From Paracyclopina nana (taxonomy: Eukaryota; Arthropoda; Copepoda; Cyclopoida; Cyclopettidae), in assembly GCA_019096065.1 (NCBI GenBank), contig JAGUCH010000002.1:13094501-13158500 (forward strand): a DNA stretch of 64,000 bases, read 5' to 3'. Made by a program: the position numbers and the translations under genes. The notes under the pieces were generated by a model that saw only the letters and a program-made list of their open reading frames with translations, was not told the DNA's origin and did not search any database. This document shows, piece after piece, positions 32,001-45,173 of this stretch (position 1 is its first letter; every line of letters begins with the position of its first letter).

Positions 32001-35000
32001 ATACACATTGTACAATTTTTCGATCTGCGGATGACAGCTTTCTAGAGATTCATCGAGCAAGAGCGAAGACGTCGATCATCTGTCATAGTTGCTGATAAAC
32101 AAGCTTACTACACTAGATGCATGATGTATCATTCACTCCTCAAGATCAATGCTCTCAGGGGCCTAATCCAAATTGACCCGAAAAAAATCGAATATGGATC
32201 GAGTAGGCGGCTGGAAATGAGATATGGCAAAAGTGGCTTAAACGCGAGAGATCGAGAGAGAAAAGCTCCGCGCGAGATTAAAGCAATTTCCGCCAGCAGC
32301 TCGCGGAATCATCCGCAGATACGAGATATTCAAAGTTGCCACAATGTTTGTTCGATGCATGGGGTGACTGAAGGGAGATTATTATTGTTTGTCTTAAGGC
32401 AAGTTTTCTCTGGCTACAGAACAAAATAATTGCATGCCTTATTTTTCTCAAAAGTTCAAACTTCTTCTTCTACTTCTACTTTTCCTGTCTACAAGTCAAA
32501 GATTGATCGAGGGTGCTATTTTTCTCGTTACACTTTGTCAACATTTGCTGGAGTACTTCTACTTTCTAATATTGCCATACTAAGAGGAAATCCACTGGTC
32601 AGGAAAAAATCATTGGATTTTTCAGGCGGATGCACTCACGTTTGTTGAGCACACACAGAGATATGTCAATACTTCCATTTCTGGCAGTTTTTCAGATTCT
32701 TTCGTAAAAGATGGACTTTTGCCACTGCAGTTAGTTAGCACCTTGCAACTAGGCTCTTTTTTCCGGGGGACGAGGGGAGAAGTGCATTTCCTCCTCGAAA
32801 TGACAGCTTCAAGCTTGTTATGCACATGGTGAAATAATTTGTCCCTTACCTTAATAAGCCGTAAGTTGAACCCTTAAGTAGCCGGGAGGAAATCCTCGCT
32901 AATCCAGCCAATCCTTGATGTGTCTTCTTTGCTGACAGCTTGGTTTTTCACTGGTATTACCGGTTAGTTCTCGGCTGTTCCGAAAACAAGGAGAAGCATT
33001 AAACAGGCAAAGTTCGTGCGGAAATTCGATAATTGCTTCCCTTTTTCATTAGAGGAGATTCAGCAGTGAGAAAATCGAACTTTTAATTAACTCCTTGAAT
33101 ATTACGTAATAGCACTTTTGAGTGAAATTAAATTACCTCATTTCCTACGCTTTCGAGAACTGAGTCGGTGAAAGCTGAAATGTCAGCTTTTATCAGTTGC
33201 TGCTTTACTTTGATCTCAATGCCTTCCACTGCCTTTTAAAATGAAAAGTGTAAACAAAAACAAAGCGCGCACGTGGTCACGTGTTTGCCTTAACGGCCCG
33301 CGCGCAGGTCAAGAAGTACGATCAGGTCAGCACTCAGTAATTAAGAAATTCTTCAGTTGCCAACTTGACGTCGAAAATGGAAAATCTGGAAATCTTGATT
33401 GGCAAAGTCTTGTATCTAGCAAAAGTAAGTGCGAACCTTTTTTTTTAGCTCTTTTCACTATATTGCTGCGAAACTAACATAGCCCGGATCCGGTGAAAGA
33501 GAACCTTAATGGGTTAAAAAGGTCGGGTAACTTTTACGAGCCACAATACTGGTCTTCTATGGTGAGCATGTCTAGATGTCTGGCGGCTGCTCTCTCTCAC
33601 ACACACACGCAAAAGTTAATGCAATTCACCCTCGATCCAACGAGCTCGTTCGTGAATGATGGATCCACAAAAAAATAAGCACTGCTTGAGATATCTCAGA
33701 TTGTATACTATGCTGCATAAAAAGGGAAGGCTGAAACCTGCGATCAGGTTTTTTCACCACCAGGTCTTTGAGGTGTGTGTGTGCGCATGCTGTGTCAACC
33801 TTCAGCCTCAGATCGAAGCTGTCGACAATCTGGTCATCCATTGTGCAGCATAGAGCTGGCTGCCTCTCCCAATACCACAAATGGTCCTCGGCTCTGGATC
33901 CAATTGGTGCAACTTTGGCCCTTCGCCAAAGAAGGCCAACACATCTGCTGCTACAGCTACATGCCAGTGAGGTGATGACAGACGATTGCTTCTGACTCCT
34001 GAGCTGCTCTACTTCTTACATCTTAATTGGCATTACAAACTTCATTTTAGGCCTTGGGCCGTGTAGCTAGGATTGTTGTGCATCTTTTGGCTGTTTTCGC
34101 ACCAAATTGACTCAAATGTTGGATAGGGCAACGGTCGCTCGGAAATGTCCTTTAAAAACAAATACCAGCTCCCTCTAGCGGATCTTAGCTGTTGGAGCCC
34201 AGTTTTTCTTATTTCCGTAAGCTACGCATATATTTGAAGGCAGATGACGGATTCCGATTCCGTTTGTCTGGTTTTTATGTCCATGATTCGGGGGAACTTC
34301 CTTTTGATGCTTCACTGCGTGCTTTTTTGCGCCTGGAGGCTGGGCCTTGCGTGTCGAGGTCGTGGCGCACAAGTTTGTGGGCAGGTTGAAAGGTCTTGAT
34401 TGCTTCTTCTTGGGCCTGATGGATCTCGTCAGAGTGCACGAATTTGATGCTGTCAAGAGGATTTCTTGTTGCTTCTTCAAGTTCGGCGTTGGCCCCATGC
34501 AGAATTTTGGAGATTTCCAGGCGAAAAGCATTTGATAATGATGCATTGCCAACTTTGGCTGCAGTCGCAACTTTTATGCCGGCATGAAGAAGGGCAAAAT
34601 ATTAGCAGTGCATCATGAGTGCAACATTCGCACTCTGGATGCGTAAAAGTTGGCCTCTTTTTGCCTAATGAAGCCCGGTTGCTTTTTGGTGACAGGATCC
34701 CAATCTGGAGCTCCTAATTGCCATCTCCTTTGGTAGGAGAGTCGAGATCAATCTGACAGATCCATTGGAGTTTGTGACGTTTCCGGAAAGGCTCTGTCAG
34801 AGCTTTGCCTAATTCTTAGATGCGCCTCGCAGGCCTTAGGTCACGGTCATCCTTATTTACGCAGTAATAGTTGCGAGAGAACAACTTTGGTCTTCAAGGC
34901 CGACAGCGGCAAATGACCGAGGCTGCACATAATTTTCTTGCGTTTCTGCACCACAGCTTCTTCTTTATTGGAGGCTGTGAAAAGTTACTCTAATACAGTT

Positions 35001-38000
35001 TATGGCCATGTATAGTCCCCGAAGAGCAGGGGACACAAGATTTCCCCCCACGCCAAATTACCATGTCAACTGCAATTTGGGCTTTATGGACATAAATCTC
35101 CCACGTGCATGCGTGTATGTGTGTGTGCGTCCATAGTTATGTAGATGCGCGCTCGTGTGATAAATGGAACCATTACACTGCTAAATACATTGCTACTTTT
35201 CTCCCTTTTCACGCAGACTCACACACACAAAAAAAGAGTCGGCCCTTCTTTGGGGAGCATGCTATAATGGCATTGTTAGGGGCCAGGCACGAAGCGTGGA
35301 GACCTTTGACTCACCCTGACAATGATAACCGAGGCCCAGAGATGATTCTGGCAGCCATCAGAGTCTTCTCAGTTTGGCAGAGTGTCTGCTTGACCAGCAT
35401 CCAATACATTAGAGTAAGGAAATGCTCGTGGGAAATCACTGCAGGTCATGCAAAACATACCTAAAAGATCAGTGATTTATCCCTGCCAATATTATGTATT
35501 AGTTGGGATGTCTTGTATACTGCTGAAAAATCCCCTATAATCGCTCATTTTCGCTTTCGAAAGCTCCGGCTCGAGCTGGCAAAGCTGACGGATCGATAAG
35601 GACTTTTTTCTTTCCTGAAATGGAGCCAAGCGCCTTTTCTCGAAAGAGTTGGTAGAGTTGGGGCAATCCAGCCAAACATTATAATAAGCTGCCAAAAGTT
35701 TATTAAAGTTTCTCAATCTCGGTTATCCTATGCGTACGAGATTTGGAATAAAGCAAGAAGCTTGAACCCCAAAAGTTCAGGCTATGCTGGTTAAACTGCC
35801 TAAAATGATGGCGCCTTTGCGAGCCTCAAAAACTGCTTCCCGATGGCTCAAATTAAGTCCTTATTTTATCAAGACGAAATGGATAAAAAAAAAATCCAAA
35901 CAAACTTTCGCATGAAAACAATCGTTTGTGAGAGCAGAAACGGGATAAAGGCCTTCATTGCCATTTTTGTGCGAAAGCTGCATTATTTTCGCCTCTCGCT
36001 CCCGGAAAACAGCTTCTTTTTCAAGTTTTGCCGCATCCGAAACTGGCGACAATTTGCTTGAAAATTGAGCATGCCATGCATACTGGTGTAACTGTAGAAG
36101 TGTACCAAGCTTGACAAAAGTTTCATGCGTGTCCTCCAGTATATACGCTGGCTTCTGTACCATATATAGCTAGAGCAGTGTATGGCTGTAAATAGGAGCA
36201 TTTGCATCTTCTTGCCCAGCATTTATCTCTCCTCGCTTCGTCTCCCGAGCTTTGTGTAGTTGCTGCTGCATGCTGGATTTGCAGCAAGCTAGCCATTCAA
36301 AGATGTTGGTTCACTTCCAGATGAGCTGGACCAAACTTTCACTTTATCCCTTGGGAAGTTTCAAACTTATTCCTCCTATTTTCGTCATGCTTGTATAGCA
36401 TACTGAAGCAACCGCAACTTCGTGGGGCTTAGCTAATGCTAGAGTGATTTTTGCTCTCTTAACCCTTCTTGCTGCTCGAGAAAACAATTTAGTTAATGCG
36501 GGGGGTATTAGAAACGCGTTTTTAGTGGCCAAGCACAATACACTAACGGCATTTACTCCTGCGCTCCTCTCACAAAATAATGTCTGCGTTGTAGTAAATA
36601 TTTACTACTGTAAAGGTCGTAAATATGTGCATATCGACCAGCCCAGTATTGGCTCCGGCGGCCCCCAAAGAGAATGGCTCCTTTAAAACCGGTTGTTCCA
36701 TACAGCAGCACATAATAACAATTGGAGCAAACCGGAGATAGCTGTAGGAGTGGTATGCACTGCAAGCCATGGTGTCACTGGCTGCTTAACCAAAACAAAT
36801 GGTCGCGAGCAGCTCGGGTGGCAATCGCATGCAGCAGGGGAGAGGACATCATGAGGCTGGGAAGGCATGATAAGGCTGTGTATGGGGTGGGGAAAAAATT
36901 CAATCTATTAATGGACCATGTGAAGATCAAAGATCCCTTTAGCCCGAATCAAAGCAAGATGAATGCACTGAGCTGAGCCGAGGAGCACTACTTTTATAGC
37001 ATTACGCCTACCGCGTGCACACACGCTAGCTACCTTACAGACGTAAAGATGTGGATATGGCCCAAGAATTCCTCCTACTTTCCATGTATCTTCTTTCGAC
37101 ATCCACACCAGTGCACACAAGAAGAAGAGCCACAAGAAATGAGATGCGAGCTCAGCCCAAGAAAGGACATTTTTCCTATGATGGCTACAAAGACATCTGA
37201 AATGTCGGCTGCTACATGGCATAACTAGGTCATCATGCTAATAACAATACTAATGATAGTGGAGAAGCCGTAGAAGTTGAGAAAGCATTGATTCATGGTG
37301 TACAGCGGCCCGGCCAACAAATGCTCTTTTTGGAAGGGGGACTATAGATTGAAGGCTCATTTGGATTCACGGTGTTTTCTCTGGCACTCGATGAGGAATT
37401 TCGGCCGACGCACGAAATGATCCTTTTCAGCCATCTCATGAGACGTGACAGCAGCAGACATCCAGGCATTTCTTTTTTGCATTAACACACTCCAATTACA
37501 CCTATACCATTCCAAGCAAGAAGGTGGAGGTGGTGATGATGATGATGGAGTATGCTAAGCCCATTTTTCGGAGGAAGAGATCCCAAACAAACGCAAAGTA
37601 GTAGAAGTGTGCAAGTGGAAGATAGAATAAAGAGCTGAGGGCTCCAAATGGGGTTGAGAGCATGGCTGAGGCTGCTCTGGGGGGGGAAATTGGGTTTAGA
37701 GCTCTTCACCAAACGCAACAAGAGAGATGAAAGGTCTTAATGTCACGGACACATTATCTCCTTATTTCCATTGTGAGCAGAAATCAGCATAATAATGCCG
37801 CCATTATTCCTGCCCCTAATTCAGCCAAATCCTCGAGATCCACGCCACTTTGCACTTTTTCTGCTTTTGCGGTGAGAATTAAGTGACTGGCCTCAAAATC
37901 CAATTTGAATGATTTTGCAATGCATGGAAAAAGTGGAAAAATAAGGAATGAACGTGTATCTCCACATTCAACTGACTTTTGAGAAAGTTGTTGCAGCCCA

Positions 38001-41000
38001 ATTTTGCTAGAGGCTTTTTCCATTTTTCATGGATGCACATTATACATACTGGCTACATTTCGTGTTGACTCAAACTGAAAAATTGTTCTTTTAAAATCCT
38101 CAGCTCCCCCTATGGAGTTGGAGACTTATGCAAATGACACCGTAGTTTTGTTATTTGCCAAGAAAAGATATCTTTTTTGCATGCTTTCTCAATTTTCTCG
38201 AGGTTCAATAAGATGGTGTTTTCGCCGTAGTAATTTTTCATCAAGTCCAAATGTCGCTTCTATATGGTAAATCAAAACACGTTAATCCACTACAATGAGC
38301 AGCGATTAGCACAAATTGCTTATGAGCACTCTCAAAATATGCTTTGCCATTCGCCTCCCGATAACGCCAAAAAGTCTAGATATGACAAAAATCCAACCCT
38401 GGCAACACCTTTCCCACCCCGCTTGCCCCATCTTATCGGGTAGTTGTAAAACTTCTAAACCAAGCCATGATCTTTTGATCAAAGCCATGGGGCAAAATTA
38501 ACGTTAATCTATAGCCCGGTTCCAACAACAAAATAAGTATAGTGTAAGCACGATTAACCAGTATAGTATAGTGCAGCTGATTTTCATTGTTGGAACCGGG
38601 CTTATATTTGAGTATTTTTGTGCAGTTGTTCAGCCTGATACAGAGAATTGCGAATACTCCTGATGAAACGTTTTTTAAGAAGAGTGTTTACAATAATGCA
38701 AGCAAGTTTCCCTTTATCAGGCTTCGAGCTTCTTTTTCAAGAAAGATATAACCGGTTGAAAGGGTCTATAATCTAGTAGTATTTTGCAAGGTGTGCAAAT
38801 TCTCCTTTGATTGCTCTAACTGGATTGATTCTTTCTTTCGTTTGGCCCCAACCTTCCTTCCTCTAGGAGCATAGTGAAAGGTATAAAGCTGATGCTACTT
38901 TTCTCCAACTGCGTCACTTTCAATTTGGAAGAGGAAAGGCTTTTCTCGCCATGCGCCAAACAGTGCGTGATTAATTCAGGCTGAAAAGGCGGGTGCGTTT
39001 TTTAGCCGAATTAAATATGGTGTTTAGGTTTGAAAAGACGAGAGTTCCTGCTCATGTGCTCGTTCAAGCCGAAGATTGCGGTTCCTTGCGCAATGCGTAC
39101 CACCGTATATAGTACAGCAAATACCCAACAAGATCCATGGCTTTTGAGGCCAAGTGGAAGTGTCACCCTGCATTGACTCAACTGGTTCTTCAATGCAATG
39201 CAAAGAGCAGCCAGAAGTGGGGCTGGAATGAGATTTCTCCGCGAAACAAAATAAATGGGGCGGCTGCAAAAAAAAGGCCACCCATGTGACTGAGAGATGG
39301 CTTTTCTCTTTTTGCAATGCAGCCTTCTTCTCCAGCAGCAGCAGCAGAACAACAACAACAAAAGCATCCATTCCTTTTTTGCCCTATATACTATATAGTT
39401 GTGAAGGCCTGAAGGCAATTTTGAGTTTTCGTATTTAAATGCAAGATGACAAATTACACATAATGGTACATTATGTAGCATACAAAGAGAGAATTTTTAG
39501 AGTAATTACTGCGAGCGTTACTTAAGACCTCGCGATGCGGAAATGCGATACTTTCTGCTCCTGGAAACTTTGGCTTCTCCGGCCGCCTCGGTGTAATGAT
39601 ATAACAGCAAAAAAGAAGGAGTTGTGACAGCTCTTGTCTTGCGATTGCTAAGCAGCTCTAATCGAGGCACATTCAACGAGAAAAACATTCATGGTCACTT
39701 AAAAAACTTTATGCTACATGTTTTTACCCAGCTCAACTTGGGAGTGAAAAAAATCAATGATTTACAGACCTGTGCTCTTTTAAAAGCAGCTGTCACTTTT
39801 TAAATTGGCTGCTACGCTCGATTTTTTGCTGCTGCTGCTGCTGCTGTTTGGCGAGAGGAGCCTCGTAAACTTAATGGGGTTGTATACAACTCTGGCCAAA
39901 AGTGCTTGAATTAATGGTAATCATTATGTACAGCATAGTATCTTTACGCGCATAGCTGAGCATGTAGAGTATCTTTCAAAAATCTGCCGCTTTTTGCCAA
40001 GAAGGTTGAAAAGTGCACACAGTTGTGCGCGTGTTTTGCTGTTGCAGTTTAATAATGCATGACGTTTGGTCAGTTACCTTCAAAGCAGCGGCGCGTAATG
40101 AAAATGCACTTTAGCAGAAATGCTCCATTTTCTCAAATGTGTAAAAGTAGTAGCATGTATTCAGAAAGCTCTACGTGGCGCGCCATGGCGCAGGGTAACT
40201 TAATTAGAAATATAATCCATGTTCAGAAGTCATTTTTGGGTTCAAATTATCATGAAGTATTTTGGCAATTTGTCAATTATTCGTAAAAGCTCTGTGCGCG
40301 AGCGTATGGGAAAAAGCATGGTATACTGTATTATGCCGAAAGCAAAGTAGCTGCGATGTCCTATCTGCTAAAATCTAATGCATCTCTGTTGGCCAGAAAA
40401 TCCCCAGTCGGTCCAAAGATCAACTCCTTGATATCCGAGATATACAGAATAGTCCAGCATAGAGTAGGACATAAAAATGTCTTCGGCCTAATTTCGCAGA
40501 CTCAAAACGTGAACTGCCAATGAGCTTAAAAAATCTCCGCCGAAGCCTGCCTAAAGCGGCCGGGTATAGTATATGGTATTAGTATTCAGGCTGCAAAGTT
40601 GGGCGCTGCTGCGACAACCACCACTCAAGGGTGCCATCTTGAAGGAATTTTTCCCTTCTCGCTTTTTTTCCTCCACTATGGAATGGCCGAGATGTTTCCG
40701 TCGTCGAGAAGAGGATTGCCCATTTGGAGCTTCTTCTGCTCCTGCTTCTTTTTGCATTTTGCCACCATAAAATCTGCGCAGCCTACCACAAAAATATAGT
40801 ATTGAGATGCTGCTACATGCAGAATGAGTGACTCTTATGCATTGTAAATTAGCCCCACCTGTTCCCACTTCATTTTGACGAGTCCGTTCGTATATGACGC
40901 GCGCGCGCAGCTTGAAAATTCCATATTGAGTAAAAGTGAGCTTTCTAAAATTCTCGCGTCACTTCAGTTTCAGGTTGGACACGATGCAAATAACGGAGAC

Positions 41001-41252
41001 GATCATCATCAGTTCGAAGACAGTAGTGGGCCATTTTTCAGCATTTTAAATCCCTCGCCGACAATAGTTCATGCATATGTAGCATATGTGGTGCAAATTG
41101 GAGGGAGAAAGGTCAATTGTCACGACGCCTGTAATATTAAGTCTAAGTGATGACAGCTAAGGGAGGCCACGGCTGCAGCACCTGTCCTCAACAAGCATCG
41201 TTGAGGTGTCGAGCTCGGCTCTCTGCCTCATTGCACCTAATTGAGGAGCAAC
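29022..41252. other. 12-kb region without a recognised gene
   Basis: All reading frames are short and lack splice-bounded protein-like structure. It holds CAG/CTG runs (29248-29265, about 39826-39847), a CG run (30160-30173), CA/GT tracts, and many copies of a TATA-like palindrome around CTATATAG. An inverted-repeat element is at 38513-38602. It may be intergenic or a long 5' intron of the gene at 41253. Confidence 0.5.
38513..38602. repeat. 90-bp element with 16-bp perfect terminal inverted repeats
   Basis: agcccggttccaacaa (38513-38528) is the exact reverse complement of ttgttggaaccgggct (38587-38602). The 58 bp between them are AT-rich with repeated agtatag. It looks like a very small MITE. 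Flanking TA-rich bases allow a TA duplication but do not prove one. Confidence 0.65.
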
Positions 41253-44200
41253 ATGAATGATCAGGCGCTTCATTCCAGGCGAAGAAAGTCCCGTCCTCCG
41301 GCTCCGCCTCCTCCCCCGCCCCCCAGAGCTTCCGCCCCTCCCCCTCCCACGCCCCCGAAGCCTCTGCGGAATGGGCAGTACGAGGTTCTTAGCAGCAGCA
41401 GCAGGCCTCACCATGAAAGCATTTACGAGCAGCCTCCGTTGCCGGCCTCGATCATGCAGCAGCATCACCGCGCGAGTGCTTCGAGAGCACCTTCGGCGGC
41501 AACTGCAGCAGGTGCTCCGACGCAGCAAAGGTGCAACGGCGGCTCGTCATCAGTATCGAGGAGCAAGACCTACGAGGTGTATCACATCAACCAGAACAGC
41601 CAAAGTAGGCATCACGAGGTCGGGATCCCCCTCTTTCCTCCAGCCTCCTCCTACTGCTACTTCCCCCACGCCTCGCACTCGTCCGTGTCGAGCAACAAGG
41701 ACCTCAGCCAGGGCTCCTGCGACAACGCGCCCGCCACACCCGACAGCCTCGGCAGCCTCGACGACGAGGACGACGAGGATTCCGCCTTGCAGAGGCTGCG
41801 ATCGTCGGGGGCTGGCGACAATTCCGACGACGCGTGCAGCTCGGATCGGCTGCTCTGCTCGAGCTCGGTGCTATCACCTCTGAGTGCGGATGACAGCCTC
41901 GATATCACCGAGAGGCCGAGCACCACCAACAACAATAACAACAACACCATCAAGAGGCGGCCGCCCAATCATCTGCACCACAATGGCAACAGCCATCCGG
42001 ATCTAGCCAAGAAGAGCCTGTTCGTGCGCATGGAGGCTGAGCAGCAGCAGCGGCAGCGGCCTCCGTCGAGGAACAACTCGTCGGGCCCGTCCTCGCCGGA
42101 AAACATGCTCGCGTCCTCCGAGGCCGATGAGGAGAGCAGCCGGTCGAATTCGGCCTCGGGCGGCAGCAACGACTTTCTGCCCTCGATGTCCTCCTCGTTG
42201 ACGCCCTCCACGATTGTGGCCACGGTGACCTCCGCGTCCTCAAACACTTTGGTGGGGCCCTCGTCCAGCTCCACCCCCGTAGTGCGCGCCTTGGCCTCGA
42301 CGGCCTCGAATAATTTACGCACGTACTACTACGATGGCGGAGCTTCTTCGATGCTAGCTAGCTGCAATAACAATGGTGCGATGGTGCGTGACCAAAAAAC
42401 GACAATGGCAGCCTCGACCTCGGTCGTCGGAGGCCGAAAACAACGTGATGCGTCGTCCTCGACATGCAAGGCTGCCTCATCAGCCTTCGATCAGCATACG
42501 ATGCTGCACCTCAGGCGAAGTCACAGCCAGCAATTGCGGGATTTTCATTGCCATCCGCAGCAATCAGCAGCGTCGAGCCAGCAGCCTCGCTCCGTGGGCA
42601 ACACGCCTCCCATGCCTCCAAGGCACAACAACAACAACAACATGATGCATGTGACCTCGCATTACATGCCGCTACAAGCGTACGTGGACTACGCTCCGCG
42701 TCACGCCTCCACCAACAATGCCGTATTATTGCAACACCAGTATCCATCTTACCAGTCCTCCGAGTTGGTGCTCACTCCCAGGCAAGCTCAGCAGCTCCAG
42801 CAGAGCCTCGTCAATCGCTACGCAACCATAGGACGCAATTACCACATCAACGCCAATGTCAGTCACGATCAGACCAAGGCTGTGGTGCATCAGCACCAAG
42901 ACCATCATCATAACATCAGCCATGCCCATCATCTTCACAAGAGCCACGACAACCTGGCCTTGAGGATCAACAGCAACCTCACGAGCAGCCAGAACCTGAG
43001 CATGACCCGCAGCAAAACGACACAGCACTGCTGTGAGCGAGCGGCTGACGAGGCCGCGCCTCTGGCCAACGTGAAAAGGATGGCTGCGGCCCACGAGAAC
43101 GTCACCACTCCACCCACCATTTCGGCGGCCTCCATAAAGAGGCTGGCTGCCGAGGACATTGTGAGTGCGGATTCCACCACGGAGTGCTGTGATGAGGACG
43201 GGAGGCTGTCGGAGGACGACGAGGTCGACCATGCCCAGAAGGCCGAAGGAAAGGAGGAGGCCGAGGAGGAGGAAAAGGTGCGGAAGCACACTCTCCTGTC
43301 CACGCTACTTATGCCGAGGCCGCATCGGAAGCCTCCCTTCACCATAGAGGCCGCGATGAGCAAGATCCTCAGGAGATCAAACAAAGCTGACGAAAGTACT
43401 GGCGGCAAAAAGGCCAGCCATGAGCAGGTCGAGGCAAATGGAGGCCATCAGCAGACGAAACGCAGTGGCAAGCCAGCTCCACAGCCTCCTACTCCTCCAA
43501 AGAAGAAGGAGGAAATCGAGGCTGGTGACAACTCGTTAGTGGCCAAGTTGCGGCAGTCAGGCTCTGACCGTGAGCCGAGGACGCTTTTGCAAAAGTCCGA
43601 GCCCTTGGGCAATGGTGGCGGCCTCCGACATAACGGCCTCCGTTCCGAGGAGGACGAGACCACCCTGCTCGAATCTGATATTAGTGATGTTGGCAAAAAG
43701 AAGAAACGGGCTGGCACTCAGGTTCGTCGACTGCATAATACACTTTATATTGGAGATAATATTGGCATCATCCCTCCCCATGTAATTGATTGGTGCAAAA
43801 AAGGCCAGCTTTCGTTTTTATGAGTGGCAGCCTCTGCGCTGCCACACAAGATATAGTGCGTGTATACAAAACAGCCTCATCTCATCCGTAAAAACTAAGT
43901 GCCTTTCTCGCCATGCATATATGTGGGCAGATTCAAATTCGCATTTCAGCCTTTGCATCTCTAAAGCTCTGCATGACGGCCTTCGTTCATGCAATGGCTA
44001 TGCTAAAAGGTTGTGAGCAGATTTTGGTGCATGATGATGTAGCGGAGAATGCTTTCGGTGGTTTTCGATAATATCTCCAAGTAGTTAAAGTGGGGGAAGA
44101 AGAAAGCTTTCGAACCAATAGTATACTTCTGCTATGGTGGATGAGTTGTAGGCGACGTGAGGGCTTTAATGCTCTAAAAGGAAGATGGAGACTAGCGGGC

Positions 44201-45089
44201 TGAAGAGAGGAGACAACTGAAATTGAATTTTCTCCATAAGAGATTTTGCTTGATGATGCACAAAAATACGAGCATGTGCCTCCACTTTATATGAAAAAGG
44301 CCAACGCTCAAACGCATGCTGATGTAAAGAAAAGAGGCCATTACACTACAGCCAAGTAAATTTTGCATGTGCTATAAACTTCAACGACTGCAAGGTCCTT
44401 CAAAACCTTGCCCGCTCAAGTAAAAATTAGATCGATTTCAAAAAGTGCCGAAAAGCTAGTAAGTAATTCGCTCTCAACGGAAATTTCGTATTCAGTCTAG
44501 CATTAACAAACTATTTTAGCCACTCGATCGTAACAAACGCCTTAACGCTCATGTATTGAAAAATATGCATCTGGCAACTTTGCTCATCTCAACGGTGGCG
44601 CCATCTATAGCGACGATACTTATTACATGGGATAGTTTTGCAAATTACTTCAACAAATGCTTTAAAAATTAAGGCCGTTCAAATCCTAGGCTGTCAAAAT
44701 GATGCTCAAAAAAAATATTTGATTGCGCGTGCTTTTAATGCCATGTAGCGACCACTGTTGGTATTGAGCCATTTGTTGAAGCTCCATGTAGCCCGTTTAT
44801 GGCACATGTACTGCAAGATTTACTTGGCAATGGCCTCTTTTCGCAAGATTTAACTTTACATTTTCAGATCTCCTCCTCGGGCCATGGCAGCTCCGACTCG
44901 CCGCTAATTAGCAAAGAACCCAGCCCTGGCTCTCTGCAGTTGGACGAGGATGAGGACGATTCCGAGGCCGAAGGAGATGAGGAGGAAGACACGCCCGAGC
45001 ACGAAATGGAGTACTGTGATCCCTGCTACTGCTATGGCAAATGCTGCCTAGACATGGTGGCCTCCATATTCTGCGTCTCGCTACTCTAG
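41253..45089 (+). CDS. 896-residue low-complexity protein of unknown function
   Basis: Exon 1 (41253-43721, donor CAG|GTTCGT) and exon 2 (44868-45089 after TTTTCAG) join in phase 0 for 2691 nt. I do not recognise the protein. It starts with a basic segment and a Pro-rich block ([20 protein letters not shown]), a candidate SH3/WW/EVH1 ligand. Acidic clusters, Ser-rich, Asn- and Gln-runs and a His-rich stretch (HQHQDHHHNISHAHHLHKSH, about 42888-42950) follow. Repeated M-x-R-S-K-T/KRMAA-type basic motifs, another acidic block and a PPTPPKKK motif come after. The C-terminal exon is acidic and ends with a Cys-rich hydrophobic tail (YCDPCYCYGKCCLDMVASIF) that could be palmitoylated. If the intron is retained, the protein ends 34 residues later at 43823. 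It is probably a cytoplasmic adaptor or scaffold, an inference from composition only. Confidence 0.7.
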
Positions 45090-45167
45090 CATAGGCAGCA
45101 AAAAGTCATGATGATCCTTGCATTTTGATGATGATTGTTTCCTGTTTTTAAAAACGGCCACGTCGCA

Positions 45168-45173
45168 AATAAA
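45168..45173 (+). terminator. Polyadenylation signal of the 896-residue gene
   Basis: AATAAA about 80 bp after the stop at 45089. Confidence 0.65.

Noticed and set aside
34175-34570. 131-residue minus-strand frame, Lys/Pro/His-rich
   Set aside because: It has no domain, splice context or neighbouring exons; composition looks like chance translation. It is the longest frame of a 12-kb gene-poor stretch, so I kept it here only as a note.
36344-37222. Short frames with hydrophobic stretches
   Set aside because: No splice-bounded continuity or recognisable motif; several overlap on both strands.
42726-43408. Overlapping minus-strand frames opposite the 896-residue gene
   Set aside because: They mirror low-complexity codon runs of the sense gene and have no splice or family signal.
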